DNA of 64,000 nt from Echiichthys vipera (taxonomy: Eukaryota; Chordata; Actinopteri; Perciformes; Trachinidae): contig OY829646.1 of the NCBI GenBank assembly GCA_963691815.1, positions 1,922,001 through 1,986,000 on the forward strand, written 5' to 3'. This document shows positions 45,894 through 57,862 of the stretch, in pieces. The position numbers and the translations under genes are program-made. The notes below the pieces were generated by a model. The model was given only the letters and a program-made list of their open reading frames with translations. It was not told the origin of the DNA and searched no databases. Position 1 is the stretch's first letter; each line of letters begins with the position of its first letter.

Positions 45894-46254
45894 ATAGAAA
45901 GAAAAAAATAGAAAGATCTACAAATGAGTCAGCAGAGACTGTCTCTTCCTAAACCCTCATCAAAGTGTTATTGTCAGAAATCCATTTGCCATCCACAGCT
46001 CATGCAGGTGAAAAACCTCCGGCCTTCATTTCTTCATCATATAATCGTTCTTAATCATTTCAAGACTAAAGTCCTGCAATTTCCCTGTTGGCCTCTGTTT
46101 TGACATAACATAGATGATGGGTAACTGTGCTAGGTGCAAGCATCGGCTGCAATGATTTCTTCACATTATTATGTGATCTTACAATATTCAATGTTTGATG
46201 TCCAAGGTTGAAATCCTCAAAGAATGTCAACAGCTCGAAATTAAAAAAGGATTC

Positions 46255-46961
46255 ATAGAAAATTCGAAAGATCAAACTGAGTATTCAAATCCAAAGCTCC
46301 TAAACGACCGAGTTTAAGATCCAACCAATCCCATGACCCCTCTTTGTTTACATTTTTCTCCACTTCCTGTTCTGATTTTTTAAGTTTTGACATTTCCACT
46401 GAGAACGCTTCACCGGGAGCAGGGTTGTTGGTGTGTACTGTGCAACATTCTTCTCAAAACATTTTGCACATACCAACTTTTTCAGCTAACATCCAATCTA
46501 AAGCTTCTCTACTATGCCAGGCCATCCTACTAGTTTCCTGAAGTTGTTCTCCTAAGCCACTAAGGGCCTTGTTAGTGTAGTTCATAAACTGTTGTTGATT
46601 ATAATAAATGTAATTTGGCCATGCTACATCCTTGTTTGGCGTTACTAAGAGGAATATGCTCTGACCTCATTTTGGCTTTAAACTCTTGGGGGATACCTCT
46701 AGGGATCATTATCTCATATAAATGTACATGGGACATATTGTCTCTTTACCCCATGCCCTGTATCTGGGCCTCTGATCCACAATTAAGTCACCTACTTCCT
46801 TGTAAATAACCTGTATTGGAATTTTCTCATTCATTCTTACTAAAGTACAAAGGCTGTTGTTAATCTCTGCATTACCACCGCACATCCAATAGCTAACCAC
46901 TACTACGTGTGTCTGCTCACTCAGCACATGTAATGTGTGTAGTGTCAAAGTTATGTTGTGA
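46255..46961 (-). pseudogene. env: ERV-C env, SU end and TM part
   Basis: HVVVVSYWMCGGNAEINNSL and SLCTLVRM (46900-46840) match SYWMCGG...LCTLVRL of ERV-B. TM follows in a shifted frame, with NYIYYNQQQFMNY, then LQETSRMAWHSREALDWML, the immunosuppressive-like block. The CX6CC cluster (CKMF-stop-EECC) carries an in-frame stop inside it. No membrane anchor is readable. Confidence 0.8.
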
Positions 46962-46984
46962 CAAGTTTGAATGATGCGGGGACC

Positions 46985-47610
46985 TGACAGCCGTCAGATC
47001 GCAACAGGCACAGCTCCTTGGGCAACAGGAGCAGCTCCTGGGGCTCCTGGAGGAGGTGAGACAACTGCGCCTCCAGAAGGCCGAAAAGGACCGCCGTATG
47101 CGGCGGTTGGGCGGCCTGGAGCAGTATTCCCGAGTGAATGATGTGGTCATCACCGGCATTAAAATCAAGGCCGTGCTCCTATGCGCGTGCGGTGGCCGCG
47201 GACAGCGGGGATCCCAGCGAGCTGGAGGCGCAATCGGTGGAGCAACAGGTGGCATCCTGTTGCTCCAGAGCAAGGGGATAAAGGTGGACCTCCAGCACAT
47301 TGAGGCCTGTCACCCATTGCCCATGAGGAACGAGAGACCACCAACCATCATCATGAGATTTACCAACAGAAAAAACAAATTGGCAGTTCTGAGGCAAGGT
47401 AGACAACTCAAAGGCACTAGAGTTTTCATAAATGAACACCTGACAAAACGAAATGCGGACATTGCATGGAAAGCTAGACAACTGAAACGACAGGGCAAGA
47501 TCCAACACACGTGGGTAACAAACTGTAAAATATTTGTCAAACTCAATGGGACTCCGGAGGCTTCCAAAGTGTTGGTGGTGAAAAAAATGCAAGATCTGGA
47601 CATATACTAA
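46985..47610 (+). pseudogene. LINE ORF1 (coiled coil plus baculoviral-FP-like domain)
   Basis: After a start-less 5' end, a Gln/Leu heptad stretch (QQEQLLGLLEEVRQLRLQ) suggests a coiled coil. YSRVNDVVITGIKIK and, after an out-of-frame segment (about 47175-47270), GIKVDLQHIEACHPLP, IIMRFTNRKNKLAVLRQGRQ, RVFINEHLTKRNADI and KLNGTPEASKVLVV follow. The last part resembles the FP-like ORF1 domain of several non-LTR elements, thought to bind nucleic acid. It is broken by two compensating shifts and lacks its start. Confidence 0.7.
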
Positions 47611-47637
47611 AGGTATGAGACTCTCTTCATCATCACT

Positions 47638-50600
47638 ATGAACAGTACACCACAGAGTATGCCAAGTAATGGCATGGACATGTTAACATCAATTCTCCAG
47701 TGCAAACAAATGGAACTGGAAATATGTGAATATCATGAGCACAGTGTAACGGACCTGGATGCAGACATTGACCCTGATAATAATTTCTTCTCTGCTATTG
47801 TAAACGGTTGTAAATATTTTACTCAAGAAAAATATGTAAAAGACGTAGAATCACATGGGAAACTTTCAATTATACATTTTAATAGTAGGAGCATGTACAC
47901 ACATTTTGAGTCTATTAAGGAGTACTTACAACACTTTTCTCAACCATTTAGTGTCATTGCACTAACTGAAACTTGGTTCAACATTCAAAAAGGTATACAT
48001 TTCTGTCTTGAAGACTATGAACTAAAATATATGAATAGAGAAAAAAAATCAGGCGGTGGAGTAGCCTTATATATACACAAATCCCTCAAATATAATATCC
48101 TAACTAATATGACATTGGTAATTGATGGAGTAATGGAATGTTTGACCATAGAAATTTATAATGAGAGAAAGAAAAATGTTATTGTGAGTTGTGTGTATAG
48201 AACACCTAGTTCAAGTATTGACCTTTTCAATGAATGGATGGATAAATTGTTCTCCAAGGTAAATCAAAAAAACATCTTTGTTTGAGGAGATTTTAACATA
48301 GACCTATAAAATCCCACCAAACAAAAACATATTGATGACTTTATTGATACAATGTATAGCTTGTCTCTGTTTCCAACCATAACCAAACCTAGCAGAATAA
48401 CTTCACATAGCGCTACAATCATTGATAACATCTTTACTAACATTATCGATCGCCAAATTATCAGTGGCTTATTTATCTGTGACATTACTGACCACCTACC
48501 TGTTTTTACTTTGTTTGACTGCGATATTATAAGAGAACCAAAGAACATATAGAAAAAATCTCTAAACGAAAAATAAATGAAAAAACAATAAATGATCTGA
48601 ACAACAGTCTAGCAGACCAGGATTGGAATACAGTTTATAACGAACAAAATGTGGATGTTGCTTATAGTAACTTCCTCGACTTATTCCTCTCCGTGTACAA
48701 CAAATACTGTCCTGTGGAACAACACTATATTAAGAAAAACACAAACAAAGCCCTTGGCTTACAAAAGGAATTATAAATGCTTGTAAAAAGAAAAAGAATC
48801 TCTATAAATCGTTCATCAAAGTAAAAACAAAAGAGGCGGAACAAATATATAAGACTTACAGGAATAAATTAACTGACATCATAAGAGTTAGCAAACAGTT
48901 ATATTATAAACAAAAAATATATGAAAATACAAACAATATAAGGGGGACATGTGACACACTGAATAGTTTAGTTAAACAAGGATTGTCAAAGTCGTCATAT
49001 CCTGATTACTTTACTGATGAAAATGGAGACAACTACAATATGAATGACATAGTTAACAAATTGAATACTTTTTTTGTTAATGTAGGGCCTGAGTTAGCTG
49101 CTGGAATTTCAGATTATGGAACTGAGGAATGCGTTTCAACAATTAAACAGAATCCATTGTCGCTTTTCCTATCTGCTACAAGTGAGCTGGAAGTGACTAA
49201 AATTATATCAAAATGTAAAAGCAAGACATCTACTGACTGTCAAGATATCAGCATGATGCTGGTTAAGAAGGTTGTGTTCAATATTGTAAAACCCCTAACT
49301 TATATCTGCAACTCATCCTTCCAGTCTGGTTGTTTTCCACAAAAAAGTAGTACCATTCTTCAAAAATGATAACAAACACAGTTACACAAACTATAGACCA
49401 ATCTCTTTATTGCCTCAATTTTCAAAACGTCTTGAAAAACGTTTTAACTCTCGGCTTGAAAGTTTCTTGAGAAACACCAGACAATACATGAAGGTCAATA
49501 TGGTTTCAGAGCCAACAGAACCACATCAATGGCAATAATGGAAGCAATTGAAGAAATCTGAAAAGTTTGCAGTGGGTATCTTTATAGATCTCAAAAACAT
49601 CAATGGCAATAATGGAAGCAATTGAAGAAATCTGAAAAGTTTGCAGTGGGTATCGTTATAGATCGATACTATTAATCACTCGATTCTACTCAGTAAGATG
49701 GGGAAATATGGAATCCCTGGGGTAGCTGGGGATTGGCTGAAAAGTTACTTGACTGGAAGGATACAGTATGTTAAAATGGGGCATTACATATCTGGAGAAC
49801 TTGGCATTGCTTGTGGTGTGCCCCAGGGGTCCGTGCTAGGACCTAAATTATTTAATGTTTATATAATTTACATTTTCAATGTAGCTCGAGTATTAAAACT
49901 TATTATTTTTGCAGATGACAAATATATTTTACTGTAGCAATAATTATGATGAACTGGTGAATACTTTGTTTATGTCCATCCACTTTTTAATTATATTTAG
50001 TTCCTTGTTCAAACTATCCCTCAATATATAAAAAACAAAATCAATGATGTTCGGCAGTCTAAAATGTAATTCCAACACTCAAATTATTATCGAAGGTATC
50101 AAAATTGAAAATGTGAATGAAAATAAATTCTTGGGAATTATAATTGATAATAAATTGTCCTGGAAACCCCACGTCAGATACATAAAAACAAAATAAAAAT
50201 CTCCAAAAGCCTCTCGATTTTAAATAAAGTAAAACCATACCTTGATCACAATTTACTCCGTACATTATACAGTACCTTGGTACTCCCATACTTTAACTAT
50301 TGTGTTGAAGTGTGGGGAAACACGTACCAGAGTACTATTAACCCATTAGTCATATTGCAGAAACGAGCAGTGCGTATCATTCATAAGGTTGGGTTTCTAG
50401 ATCAAACTCATGAATTGTTTATCCAGTCCAAGTTACTAAAAATTAATGATCTTGTAAATTATAATACAACTATAATCCTATATAAAGCTTTTAACAAATT
50501 ATTACCAATTCATCTACAACACTTGTTTTCAATTCGGGAAAGAGCCCATAATCTGAGAGGATATGGAGACTTCACACTGCCTAAAATTCGAACTACTCGT

Positions 50601-50741
50601 GAAAGCTTTTGTGTATCTGTACGAGGTGTGAAACTATGGAACAGTCTGGACGCACACCACAAGCAATGCCAAAATATTCACAGATTCAAACTTGTATACA
50701 AACATCTGGTCTGGTCACAATATACAGAGAGAGGGTCTTAA
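47638..50741 (+). pseudogene. LINE ORF2 (endonuclease-reverse transcriptase), broken
   Basis: Endonuclease blocks: HFNSRSMYTHFESIKEYL, ALTETWF, SGGGVALYIHKSL, then a TGA just before GDFNID (48283), THSATIIDNIFTN-like sequence at 48420 and ITDHLPVF (48485). RT blocks: NYRPISLL-like sequence near 49400 in a shifted frame, AGDWLKSYLTGRIQYVKMG, CGVPQGSVLGPKLFN (49810) and FADDKYILL (49910). The C-terminus is 50277-50741 (YFNYCVEVWGNTYQSTINPL). A 77-bp tandem duplication at 49521-49673 falls in motif A. Confidence 0.85.
49521..49673. repeat. 77-bp tandem duplication in LINE ORF2
   Basis: acatcaatggcaataatgga to gtgggtat(c/t)tttatagat occurs twice in direct succession, starting at about 49521 and 49598. 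Confidence 0.85.
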
Positions 50742-50789
50742 TTGTTCTGTACTTCTAGTGTTTATGTTATGTATTTGTCATTTCCTTAC

Positions 50790-50945
50790 CATTGCTGGTA
50801 TTGTCTTTTATCATTGCTGGTATTGTCTCTTACCATTGCTGGTATTGTCTCTTACCATTTCTGGTATTGTCTCTTACCATTATTGGTATTTGTCTCTTAC
50901 CATTGTTGGTACTGTTTATTAATTACCATTGTTGGTAATTGTTGT
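50790..50945. repeat. 22-bp minisatellite in the LINE 3' UTR
   Basis: Six or seven units of ttaccattgctggtattgtc with small changes, just after the ORF2 stop at 50741. Confidence 0.85.
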
Positions 50946-51288
50946 TACTATGTAACTTTAATGTGTTACCTATGGTAACTCCAATATGTGAATACTTTGT
51001 ATGAAATTAGTCGAAAGTTGTTGATAGCCCTGTGTCACAGTGAAGCTGATTTTTTGTTTAATATGTATTATGGGGGTAGGATTAAATAAGTCTTCTTCTT
51101 CCTACTCCCTTTCAGGCAACTATTTTGTTTTTTTTTTATTTTTTTTCCTCTTATGAATGTTAGCAATATTTTATTTATTTTTTGTTGGAAACTATGATGG
51201 ACAAGAGGTGACTTGTGCCCAATGTTTAATGTGTGCCTGAAATGAATAAATAAATACAAACAAACAAACAAAACAAACAAGTGATGTA

Positions 51289-51467
51289 TATGTTGTGATC
51301 CTAGATTAACCGGAAAATTCTGGGCGCTCTGTCTATGGGCGTGAAGTTACCTTCTTTACACTTCTTCTGTTGTGCCTTGGCACACTCCTGAAAGCTATAC
51401 TTCTCTGGGATTATTGTTGGAAGTGTATTAGGGGCTTCTGCCCAAACCACATTACAGTTATAAAGAA
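51289..51467 (-). pseudogene. env: ERV-C env, SU part right of the LINE
   Basis: Reading leftwards from about 51462: YNCNVVWAEAPNTLPTIIPE, then KYSFQECAKAQQKKC and GNFTPIDRAPRIFRLI, a TAG, and DHNI at the LINE junction. It corresponds to VWATAKD...IPAKYNSRECSEYQKK of ERV-B env (60300-60420). Confidence 0.75.
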
Positions 51468-51655
51468 GGATCAGGGGTGGGAGTTTATAAGTTTAACTTC
51501 TTCTCACTCCTTTTCGAATATTTATTTCATGATGAATGCGATTACTGTTGTAGATATGTATGTGCATTTATGTGTATGTACACATGTGTGTAAAAAAATT
51601 TTTTTTTTGGGGGGGAGAAATATTCGAAATAAATGCAACAAACAAACAAACAAAC
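51468..51655 (+). repeat. LINE 3' tail fragment
   Basis: caggggtgggagtttataag, then acttcttctcactccttttc and an aaac-repeat end, resembles the 3' end of the LINE at 46962-51288 (about 51070-51288). It is a second, strongly 5'-truncated member. Confidence 0.6.
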
Positions 51656-52931
51656 ATACTCACTTGATGTATTTTCTCAAACTGTATAACAAACCCACTT
51701 ATACCAGCTATTGTGTGAAGCAATAAAACAATTTCATTTATCAAGTTATGTCTCTAAAACAACTTAAAACATCGTTATTTTCTTTAAACTCTAACAAGTG
51801 ATGTTCCACCTACACCAATACAGTGGTTCAGTCAGGAAGTAAAAGGCAGTACACAACGGCTAGCTCTGGGAGAGGAAGAAAACAAAACAATATATTTATT
51901 CACAAATCACTGCAACTCAAAACGGAAGGGGAAAACCATACAAGAGGTATAAATGTGGCAGGTCCTCCACTATAGCTGCTGAAGTAACCCCTCCCACCCC
52001 CACTGACGTCTCGCAATCGGATTGGGGCGGAACACAAGTGAACTCAACTACACTCACTTGTGTAGTTGAGTTCACTTGTGCTTCACGTTGTTCCTCACTA
52101 TACGACGACTGAACCTTATTAGCAAGGCAAACAAAGAAAGAAGACAAGTTAAAAGCAAGGAAGGACAAACAGCAGCCTAACGCCAGACAAGCTTTAAAAG
52201 AAAACAAAGTCAACTTTTAGTGACAACATCTAACCACACTAGCAGACACATGCAACAACCTGCAACAGAGGACCGTCAGCACAGCATCGTATTACATCTT
52301 CACATGAGACTATGCTACATACCTGTAGGACGCACACGGCACATACACACCACCCCGGGCCAACGCGTCAACCTGCAGGACGTACACGGCACATACATGC
52401 TCGGACACTACGGCGTGGCGGAGCTGCAAGCCGGCCACACTCGCTTCGGCAGAGGAAAGAGAAAGACTAAACAACCGGGGGGGGTATATAAACTGCTCCG
52501 CATTAGCGGGTGAGGACACGGCTGCACTACAGGTGCCGGTAAGGGGCGTGTCGCACACCTGCCGCGATCATCATGCCTGCTGTAAAATAAACAGACTGAG
52601 GGACACCAGATAACTAAAATGCACACAGAATATAAACCATCTGTTTACATCTGGATTAAATCTGGGTATTCCCACTGACCGAGGTGGTCAGGCTCAATTG
52701 GTTGGTCTGCAGATCTAGTAGTGACCTCAATTTGATAAAGCAGATGCCTCGTCAAAAGGGGTGGTCTAAGCTCCTTATTAGGAGATTGGGTGTATAACCT
52801 GTCTTTAGAGTAGGTACATTGGACAAGGACTCTGAACGTCTCACTGTGCCTTTGTGTGATGAGACCTTAGCATCTAAACTCTGTTTTATTTGTGATATAT
52901 ATGATATATTAATAGGTAACTTGTGAGCTAA
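51656..52931. other. No gene; hairpin and possible promoter-like block
   Basis: Contains a 21-bp perfect hairpin (52033-52080) and a short direct repeat (cacggcacataca at about 52337 and 52387). A tatataaa at 52486-52493 stands in GC-rich sequence. The block may be a degenerate LTR, but I see no matching partner. Confidence 0.4.
52033..52080. other. Perfect 21-bp inverted repeat
   Basis: cacaagtgaactcaactaca (52033-52052) is the exact reverse complement of 52061-52080. One more c-g pair closes a 6-nt loop. Confidence 0.95.
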
Positions 52932-53322
52932 TGTGGAAGAAAACATGATTGAGAAAGTGAATAACAGGCCGAGGTCACTGTGTACTGGGGACATAGACCT
53001 GATAAGCACATTCTGTTTAGAAAACAATAGAACTGTATTTGGGCATGATGACGTCTGGACACCAAGTAGACGCCACTGATTGTAAATGTACTGAGTGTGT
53101 ATTGGAAAGACCTGACAGGCGTGTAAACGATGTCAGCCTCGGTATAAGACAGGAAGTTCTGTTAAGAGACACTTGGAATTGGAATTTTGGTATTGTGGAT
53201 CTTGGAACTCTGTGATGAGTGTATCAAACCTTGATTCAATAAATTCCCCTTGATAGCTGTGAGACTTCTCTGCTGACTCCTTCTTGTAGACCTTTCTATT
53301 TTTATAATACATTGTTCTACCA
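52932..53322 (+). repeat. ERV-B 5' LTR (391 bp)
   Basis: Starts TGTGGAAGAAAACATGA and ends TTGTTCTACCA. Homologous along its length to 62127-62734 once the SINE-like insert there is removed. AATAAA at about 53240. Confidence 0.85.
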
Positions 53323-53327
53323 TAAAT

Positions 53328-53348
53328 TAGTGACCCCGGACGTTCGAT
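53328..53348 (+). other. ERV-B primer binding site, degenerate tRNA-Trp-like
   Basis: TAGTGACCCCGGACGTTCGA resembles the ERV-A site (TGGTGACCCCGGACGTGATT). It lies 5 bp after the LTR end. Confidence 0.65.
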
Positions 53349-55413
53349 CGGTTTGGACCTGTTCGCTGGGACGACGGCTGAGCGCACCATTGCAGGGGCT
53401 GTGCAGAAGGCGCCCAAAAAGGTAGGAACTTTTGTCCTACCTTGCACAGTTGTATGCCTGTTGAGGCTCAGCCTCGACTCAGGCGTTTTTGAGGTGCATT
53501 CCAAGTTGAACAGGCTGAGCCAGCTGGGAGGCCTCTGGCTGTCTTGTGTATTCCTGCAGGAAAGCTGCTGTAATTCTTTAGAATTTGCTATAATATAACA
53601 AGAATCTGAAACATTGGACTGTGTCAGCAGCTGTGATAAAAAAAATAAAAAAAGAAGGAAAAAGGGAAAAGAATAGTGGACAAAAAAAGTGTGAAATTGG
53701 GGTGTGTGTGGGTGACCGGTCATTGGGAATGTTAAGGGGGAGTGGATGAGTGTTTCAGCAAAACCCGGACTGAATTTTTGGTATTGGCTTAAGAGGATAT
53801 TTTCAAAGAGTTTGTAAATATAATATGGAGGGGCGTACGTTTTAGAGTCTGTCTATATGCTATGTGTAGTCTGTCTATCACACGCATATGCTGACCCGCT
53901 ACCGCCACAGGCTGATCACCGTGGTACTACAGGGTCAAAGGAAATTCACTAGAAACTGAGCAGGATCTGTTTGAGCACTGTAATATAAAGATATGAACAC
54001 ACACAGAAAACAGGAAAAAGTGTCTCAAACTATCTATTGAAAGGCTCACAAATAAAGTAATTCAGTCGGTAAGGAACACATTGCTTATGAAAACTCCCAT
54101 AGAAATATATAAACTCATATAAACACTGCATGTATGATATGTAAAGCACCAGTTAATAAGGCAAAGTTTACATTGAAAATAAATAAATAAATAAACGATT
54201 AATAAAATCTCTATATATAGATCTGTAAAAATCTATCTATAACCTATAAATATATATGTAGATCCATAAACTGGATTCTAGAGAATCTTTGAACGGGTTG
54301 ATCACTCGACTCTTGTTTAATAAGGATATGTTCGTGTGTGTCTGAAATCTGTTTTGACAGAGCGTGGAGTATTGAGATACTGCATGTGTTTTGAGAAACT
54401 GCTATCTGCATGTTGAGCAGCTGGCTTTCATGGTTAGAAAAAAAGTAGAAAAGTTCATGTGACTCAGCTGTGATCAGAGGAAAAACAGCAAAATAGAATT
54501 GTGTAAGTACACACTCTGAATTAAACGAATGAGGTTTTGCGAGCGTTGTCATTTTTAGGTGGTGGCGCAGTTGTATTTCAGAAGTTGGGTGTGGCTATAA
54601 AGGCCAATCACTATTTTGGAACAGTGGCGCCGAAGAAAATCGGAAATAGGTGTGGTTGTGTTATCAATCACCATTTTGGAGTTATGGCGTTGTTGAAATT
54701 TAGGAGTTAAGTGTGGCTTGGAGGGCCGCCATATTAAAACCTTGAATCAAACGTTGTGCAGCTTAAATTCTTGGTACATGTAATTTTTGCCAGGAGTGGC
54801 TTGGAAGACTGCCAGACAGGAGGGGGGCGTAGCAGATAGCACCAACTGAGAGGACATAGCAGTTAGCTATAGGCCCAAATAGCAGAGCTACCTGAAAGGC
54901 TAATCTAAGTCTTAGCATTTAAAATTGATTACAGCTATTACCATAGCCTAGCTTAACATAACTAGCATAGCTAAGGCTAAGCTAATTAGCATTGAGCTAA
55001 AAACCTTGCATATTAAATTGAACTTTGGGTATAACCATAGACTAGCTTAGCATAACTAGCATAGCTAAGGCTAAGCTAATTAGCATTGAGCTAAAAAACT
55101 AGCACATTAAATTAGACTTTGGGTGTAACCATAGACGAGTTTAGCATAACTAGCATAGCTAAGGTTAAGCTAATTAGCATTGAGTTTATAAAAAAAAAAA
55201 TGGCATATGAAATTAGACTGTGGGTATTTCCATAGCTAGCATTAAAGCTAAATAATTAACGGTTCAATTGATTTCAAATATCACTAAAAACAAGCATAAC
55301 CAAGGTAAGCTAGGCCTATACTCACCACCAGTAAAACATAGAAATAGCATTCACCATTAGCATCACTATAATAACACAGCAACACAACAATGACTGCACG
55401 ACCAATTGAGATA
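53349..55413 (+). other. ERV-B leader, long, with tandem repeats
   Basis: About 2.1 kb without a credible gene. 54936-55240 holds three units of about 95 bp (ccatagactagcttagcata, then ctagcatagctaaggctaag, ttagcattgagctaaaa) and a partial fourth. Confidence 0.75.
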
Positions 55414-56120
55414 ATGGGGGCCAAATACTCAGAATACATTAAGGATATCCCAAGATTTTCAAAGAAATGGGCACAGTGCACGGAAAAAATGCCTGCACCG
55501 TGGCCGAAGTAGGGCAAATTTGATGTGGGAGCCTGCGAGGACATGGAGGGACAAATAAAAAACTACAAACCAAAAGATGGGAGTAAAAAAAGGAAAGGGA
55601 AAAGAGAGCTTGAATTGAAGGTTTTGAGCTTATTCAAAACAGAAGGTGAAAGATACGGAGAAAAATTCAGAGGGAACGTGATAAATCACAGTCAAATGAA
55701 AAAAGAGACGTACAAACAGCAGGCTGCAGGAATCTACCCAAGCCTAGCTGGCACGGTCAAATTAACTGGAGACTTTGACCTGCTCAAGGAACAAACACCA
55801 ACAACACTGGCAACACACTCCCCGACACCTTCCTCATCACTGGCCACTGTGAGGGATGCCTCACCACAGGCCCCTCAGCCTTATGCACAACCCGAGCCAG
55901 AGGAGATGATGGAGATATGTGGAGCTAAGGACTCACAGGCCAGGGCCCCCGACAGTATGACAACACAGAAACAAGGTGTGAGCGACGACACGGACAAAAC
56001 TCCGACAGGAGCTTATTGCCAATCAGGCCTGGTGCCAAAATTTTGCAGCACAGGGAAAAGGACATTCATATTGGACTGCTACAAGGACCTAGATGCAAGC
56101 AAAGCAGGACAGTCCTACTG
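55414..56120 (+). pseudogene. gag: ERV-B gag, matrix and p12-like region
   Basis: ATG 55414 opens MGAKYSEYIKDIPRFSKKW. MGxxxS is a good N-myristoylation signal for membrane targeting of the matrix protein. An in-frame TAG at 55510-55512 interrupts codon 33. The same frame continues for about 200 codons: a lysine-rich patch (KDGSKKRKGKRELELK), YPSLAGTVKLTGDF, then a Thr/Ser/Pro-rich linker (TLATHSPTPSSSLATV) and a short Cys-containing end (FILDCYKDLDASKAG). A recognisable capsid and zinc knuckle are absent. Confidence 0.75.
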
Positions 56121-57282
56121 ATGCAGATTCGTAGGTCCGCGTCCCGGTGTTTGGGGGACCTTAGTTCTGGTTCTGTAAACTGCGTGGTTGGTTCGGCGGG
56201 CTCGTCTGCTCCCGTCCTGACTTGAATTCAGCTCTTCAGGTGGCTTGCCTCTGGAAGTTGTTTGTAGGTTGACAAAAATTCTGACCGGTTCTGAACTAGA
56301 GTTTGATGCAATTTGTCGGTCAGACAGAAAGGAAAAGACGGCATGAGGGGTTTTACTATACTTAGGAAAAAAATTTAAAACGTGTCGTAGAAACTTATAA
56401 AGTTGTGTGTTAAAAATAGATTAACAGACGAAAATACTTAAGTAAGAAAACAACGTCTCTTGCTAACTTTGGGTTAACAAAGTTAGACAAAAGAACAAAG
56501 GGAACGAAGAGGGGAGAAGAGATAAGTGCAGGAGGTTAAGTAACAGAGGGGGGTCAGAGGTGCAGAGGTGCAGGAGAAAGTTGCAGAGTGAGAGAGTGGT
56601 CAAGAGCTGTCCCTCTCTTATCTACTTGGGTATTGAGAAGGCGGCTCTTTCTGACCCAGCCCTCTGGTTCTGAGTGACTTAACTGCTTTTTATGCATTCT
56701 AACAGGGAAGATTAAACTATCTCTGGTTGATTTTCCGTTATTAATCTTCTTGATATCCAATTTGACCAAAATCTTTAGGCAGACAGTTTTAACAGATACA
56801 GATACTGAGTGACGGGCCTATTATTAAAACACAAACAATATTTCAGGAATTAGATAGAGACTTTGCACTTCTGAAACCACATAAACATAATCACAACAAG
56901 ATACAAATAATGCATAAACTGTTACACACTTGCAAGAATGTCTTTGAACAGCCAGTTGCGATGAAACATCGAACTTTAATTGTTTTTCCAAACATCTACA
57001 CAAAGTTCTGTTGCTTAGATTTTATTAATGAAAGTCCATCTGTCTCACAGAGACAGCTCCTCCAGTTCGAAGTGCGGTCAGATTTGACGTTGATTTAGGT
57101 TAAAAGGAGGTCCTGAGACCTGGAGTTCTAGGTTTTATTACCCCAGGAGGGTCCGAGGTTGTAAACCCCACCTTATGTCTTATCGAACCAAGCATACAAA
57201 TGTCTTATCTACGGTTGTCTTCCTGCGACGCTGAGCAGACAGCCCGACACAAAAACTCCTTGAACAGCATTTTGCTCATGAG
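56119..57282. other. Possible insertion inside ERV-B, flanked by gtcctac
   Basis: The 7 bp gtcctac occur at 56112-56118 and 57283-57289, enclosing 1164 bp with no retroviral coding sequence. Its origin is not recognised and no terminal inverted repeats are evident. Alternatively the block is a deletion scar. Confidence 0.4.
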
Positions 57283-57283
57283 G

Positions 57284-57823
57284 TCCTACACGGTAATGGC
57301 TGATGAAGAACTTATGCTGCAGGTTCAAATTGAGGGTAGACAAGTACCAGTGCCAGTGGACACTGGAGCCACTTACACATGTGTGGGTCCAAAGTTTGCC
57401 ACGCACCTCCCCATGACAGAAAGATTTGTTGAGACAGTAGGATTCTCGGGACAAAAGCAGCTAATTCAAATGACGGCTCCAGTGAAAATAACCACAGGAA
57501 ACTAAGAATAACTAATAACTAAGAACTAATTGAAATGATGGCTCCAGTGAAAATAACCACAGAAAACGAAGAATAACTATTAATTAAGAACTAATTCAAA
57601 TGACGGCTCCAGTGAAAATAACCACAGAAAACGAAGAAATTAAAATCCCAATTCTGGTTGCGAAATAAACACTTGGCAAGTTGATTGGAAGGGATGTAAT
57701 GTGTAAATTAAACATGACAATTTTGTGTTCATCAAAAAATATCCGAAATTCAGTTGAAAACACCCAAATATTTAAAAGTACACCTTTTGATACAAAAGAA
57801 GCGGCTGAGGATGAATGAGACAT
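57284..57823 (+). pseudogene. pro: ERV-B protease (pro), with an internal triplication
   Basis: VPVDTGATYTCVGPKF (about 57350) is the aspartic protease active site and VGFSGQKQLIQM the flap. Next a unit of about 64 bp (ggctccagtgaaaataacca...aagaactaatt) is present three times (57473-57660) and introduces stops. LGKLIGRDVMCKLNMTIL (57675-57725) is the protease C-terminus. The frame ends at 57823 without reaching RT. Confidence 0.8.
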
Positions 57824-57862
57824 TTGGAGAAGGCGAGGCGCAACAATGAGTGAACAAGGGTT

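Larger units (their letters stand above)
46962..51288 (+). mobile_element. CR1/jockey-type LINE inserted in ERV-C env
   Basis: Two ORFs, a 3' UTR with a 22-bp minisatellite and an aaac-rich tail. It is flanked by a perfect 10-bp duplication, tatgttgtga, at 46952-46961 and 51289-51298, and env sequence continues in frame across it. It is 5'-truncated, since ORF1 begins directly at the junction. Confidence 0.88.
45895..51467 (-). mobile_element. ERV-C: env and LTR remnant split by a LINE
   Basis: On the minus strand SU sequence (51467-51289) continues across the LINE insertion (46962-51288) into the rest of SU and TM (46961-46255). Next comes 3' non-coding sequence (46060-45950) that matches ERV-B 62005-62110, and a last LTR-end fragment (ctgctgactcat, about 45935). 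Most of the LTR is deleted, and gag and pol are absent. It is a relative of ERV-B. Confidence 0.8.

Noticed and set aside
50692..50978. Repetitive hydrophobic frames rich in CWYCL
   Set aside because: Translations of the 22-bp minisatellite in the LINE 3' UTR, not a membrane protein.
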